NCBI GenBank assembly: GCA_030159075.1
Contig: BROG01000257.1
Location: 397,501-461,500, forward strand
DNA: 64,000 bases
Origin: Atrina japonica
Lineage: Eukaryota > Mollusca > Bivalvia > Pterioida > Pinnidae
Direction: 5' to 3'
The notes below the pieces were generated by a model, which did not search any database, was not told the origin of the DNA, and saw nothing but the letters and a program-made list of their open reading frames with translations. Positions 62,691 to 64,000 of this stretch are shown here, one piece after another. How positions within the stretch are numbered: position 1 is the stretch's first letter; each line of letters opens with the position of its first letter. Position numbers and translations under genes: made by a program.

Positions 62691-64000
62691 AAATTAACAA
62701 AAATCAAATCAATTTTGTATTACAGCAATACTTTGTTGTATAAAAACGTACTTTGAGCAATGCAAGATAATATGTAACTCATAATTGTGGGTTTTTTTAC
62801 AAAGGGACAATGAAATGGAATTAAAGCGCCTTCGGAAGTTCGTAAAACTTGGATACAATTTTCTTTTTTGGTGCTATTTTTTACATGAGTCTCATGTTGT
62901 AGGCGTAAACCTTTTCTAATGTTAGACATGCGCACTTATAAATATGATTCAACTCGTATGGGAAATGAAAGATGAAATTATATCGACTGATTGCAAACAA
63001 ATAAACAGACATATAATCTGTTGTTCAATGTATATTACCGTATCAATGGCTGTAGGTTAAGTTTTGTGTTCAATATTGATAAAGAGTTTGCGCAAAGACA
63101 AAATCAATATGAATTAAATTCAATCTATAAATAACAACATCTGTCTCTCTCACTCCGGGCTACTTTTTTGTTCTAAATGTTTTTTAATACTTTCCATGAG
63201 TAAATATCAATTCCTGTCTGATCCAGATATTTGTCATAATCCAGGAATTATCATAAAATTTACGTAAATTCTATGCCATTGTTCAAATATAAAATATATA
63301 AAAGGTATAAACATTAAAATAAAATATATATTTCGCCGAAGTTTCTAAATAAACTTTAAAAATGTTTTGTTATTTATTCAATATATATATTCTCTGAGGG
63401 GGGGGGGAATGGCATTTGTCTAATGCTGATATATAATTATTATAATTAATGGTTTCCCCTTAATGTCATCTGCACATACAGATGTCATTTTAAGTGGTCA
63501 GTTGTCTCACGCTGATTTATATCGGTTTTCTTCCCAGTGCCGTTTGTATCTACATATGTCTCATACTTTTCCGGCAACATATTTTTCAAAACAGCAAAAC
63601 AAATTTGCTTTTAGAAAATCGTTTGATTTTTCAAATATTGGAAAACAAGTACTTGATATTGTGCAATTATGCGACGATATAATTATTTGTTTTTTTTTTC
63701 ATCAGGGATCACCAAAGAAGAACACGTTTTGTCGGAAGAATTTGCATAAGGTTTATGGCATACAAAGTCACTTAATTTGATTTTTGATTAAAAATAAACC
63801 AAGTAATCCATTGCACATAAAAGTTCTATAACTAATGTTTTCAAATGGAGGGAGATCTGACTAGTGTTCAAGCACAGCCCCAATATTTAAATTTATTAAA
63901 TACACTTATAGAAATTTTAACAATCGCTAAAGTATATATAAATATATGTATACAAGTCTTTGTCAGTTTACTCCACAGACAAACATTTTTTTGTCATACT

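Larger units (their letters stand above)
54640..64000. other. Region upstream of the Ig receptor, no confident gene
   Basis: Contains AAT/CTA microsatellites, retroelement pieces, a reversed family-2 MITE, a SINE split by another MITE, and AT-rich sequence. A possible short coding exon at 61679-61754 is listed separately. I see no other coding evidence, including in the last kilobase, where 63463-63780 is open but featureless. Confidence 0.55.

Overview
This window looks like animal nuclear DNA, most likely from a bivalve mollusc. Genes are split into small exons with GT..AG introns and AT-rich non-coding DNA. There are many microsatellites, minisatellites, small inverted-repeat elements and tRNA-derived SINE copies whose 3' tail ('ttgagtgtggcgttaaac' type) is familiar from bivalve genomes. 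The organism call is an inference from repeats and gene content. I see no bacterial-style operons, rRNA, functional tRNA or CRISPR array.

Six genes can be assembled from splice sites and reading-frame phase. (1) A paired-class homeobox gene on the minus strand (about 5618 to 1059), with a complete aristaless/Arx-like homeodomain split at the conserved 46/47 intron. (2) A YBEY endoribonuclease gene on the plus strand (9608-16814, 3 exons, 166 aa). (3) A 4-exon, 280-aa minus-strand gene (23439-21305) that I do not firmly recognise; it resembles axonemal/sperm microtubule-associated proteins. (4) A CYSTM1-like small tail-anchored cysteine-rich protein on the plus strand (31374-32451, 118 aa). 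(5) An unrecognised 180-aa plus-strand gene with a cysteine-rich C-terminus (39727-41140). (6) An 11-exon, 382-aa type I immunoglobulin-superfamily receptor on the minus strand (54635-42474) with a signal peptide, two Ig domains, one transmembrane helix and a tail carrying ITIM/ITSM-like tyrosine motifs. Two 13-nt microexons help build that tail.

The rest is repeat-dominated. A reverse-transcriptase retroelement family is present as one large decayed copy (49269-51185), partial copies (1-640, 8375-9015, 57384-58145, 54116-54365, 61085-61245) and solo 3' tails (about 4884, 7061, 37976). The largest copy sits inside a 40-bp minisatellite, which it splits in two. A nearby array of fifteen 37-bp units (52405-52980) appears to be built from the same element's 3' tail. 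Several small inverted-repeat (MITE-like) families are also visible; one copy starts 10 bp inside the first YBEY intron, and another splits a SINE.

Layout: 0-6 kb homeobox gene flanked by the retroelement; 6-9.6 kb repeats; 9.6-17 kb YBEY; 17-21.3 kb non-coding; 21.3-23.5 kb the 4-exon gene; 23.5-28.9 kb non-coding; 28.9-32.5 kb CYSTM1-like; 32.5-39.7 kb non-coding with a 57-bp minisatellite; 39.7-41.1 kb orphan gene; 42.5-54.6 kb Ig receptor; 54.6-64 kb non-coding and repeats. These genes share no obvious common pathway.
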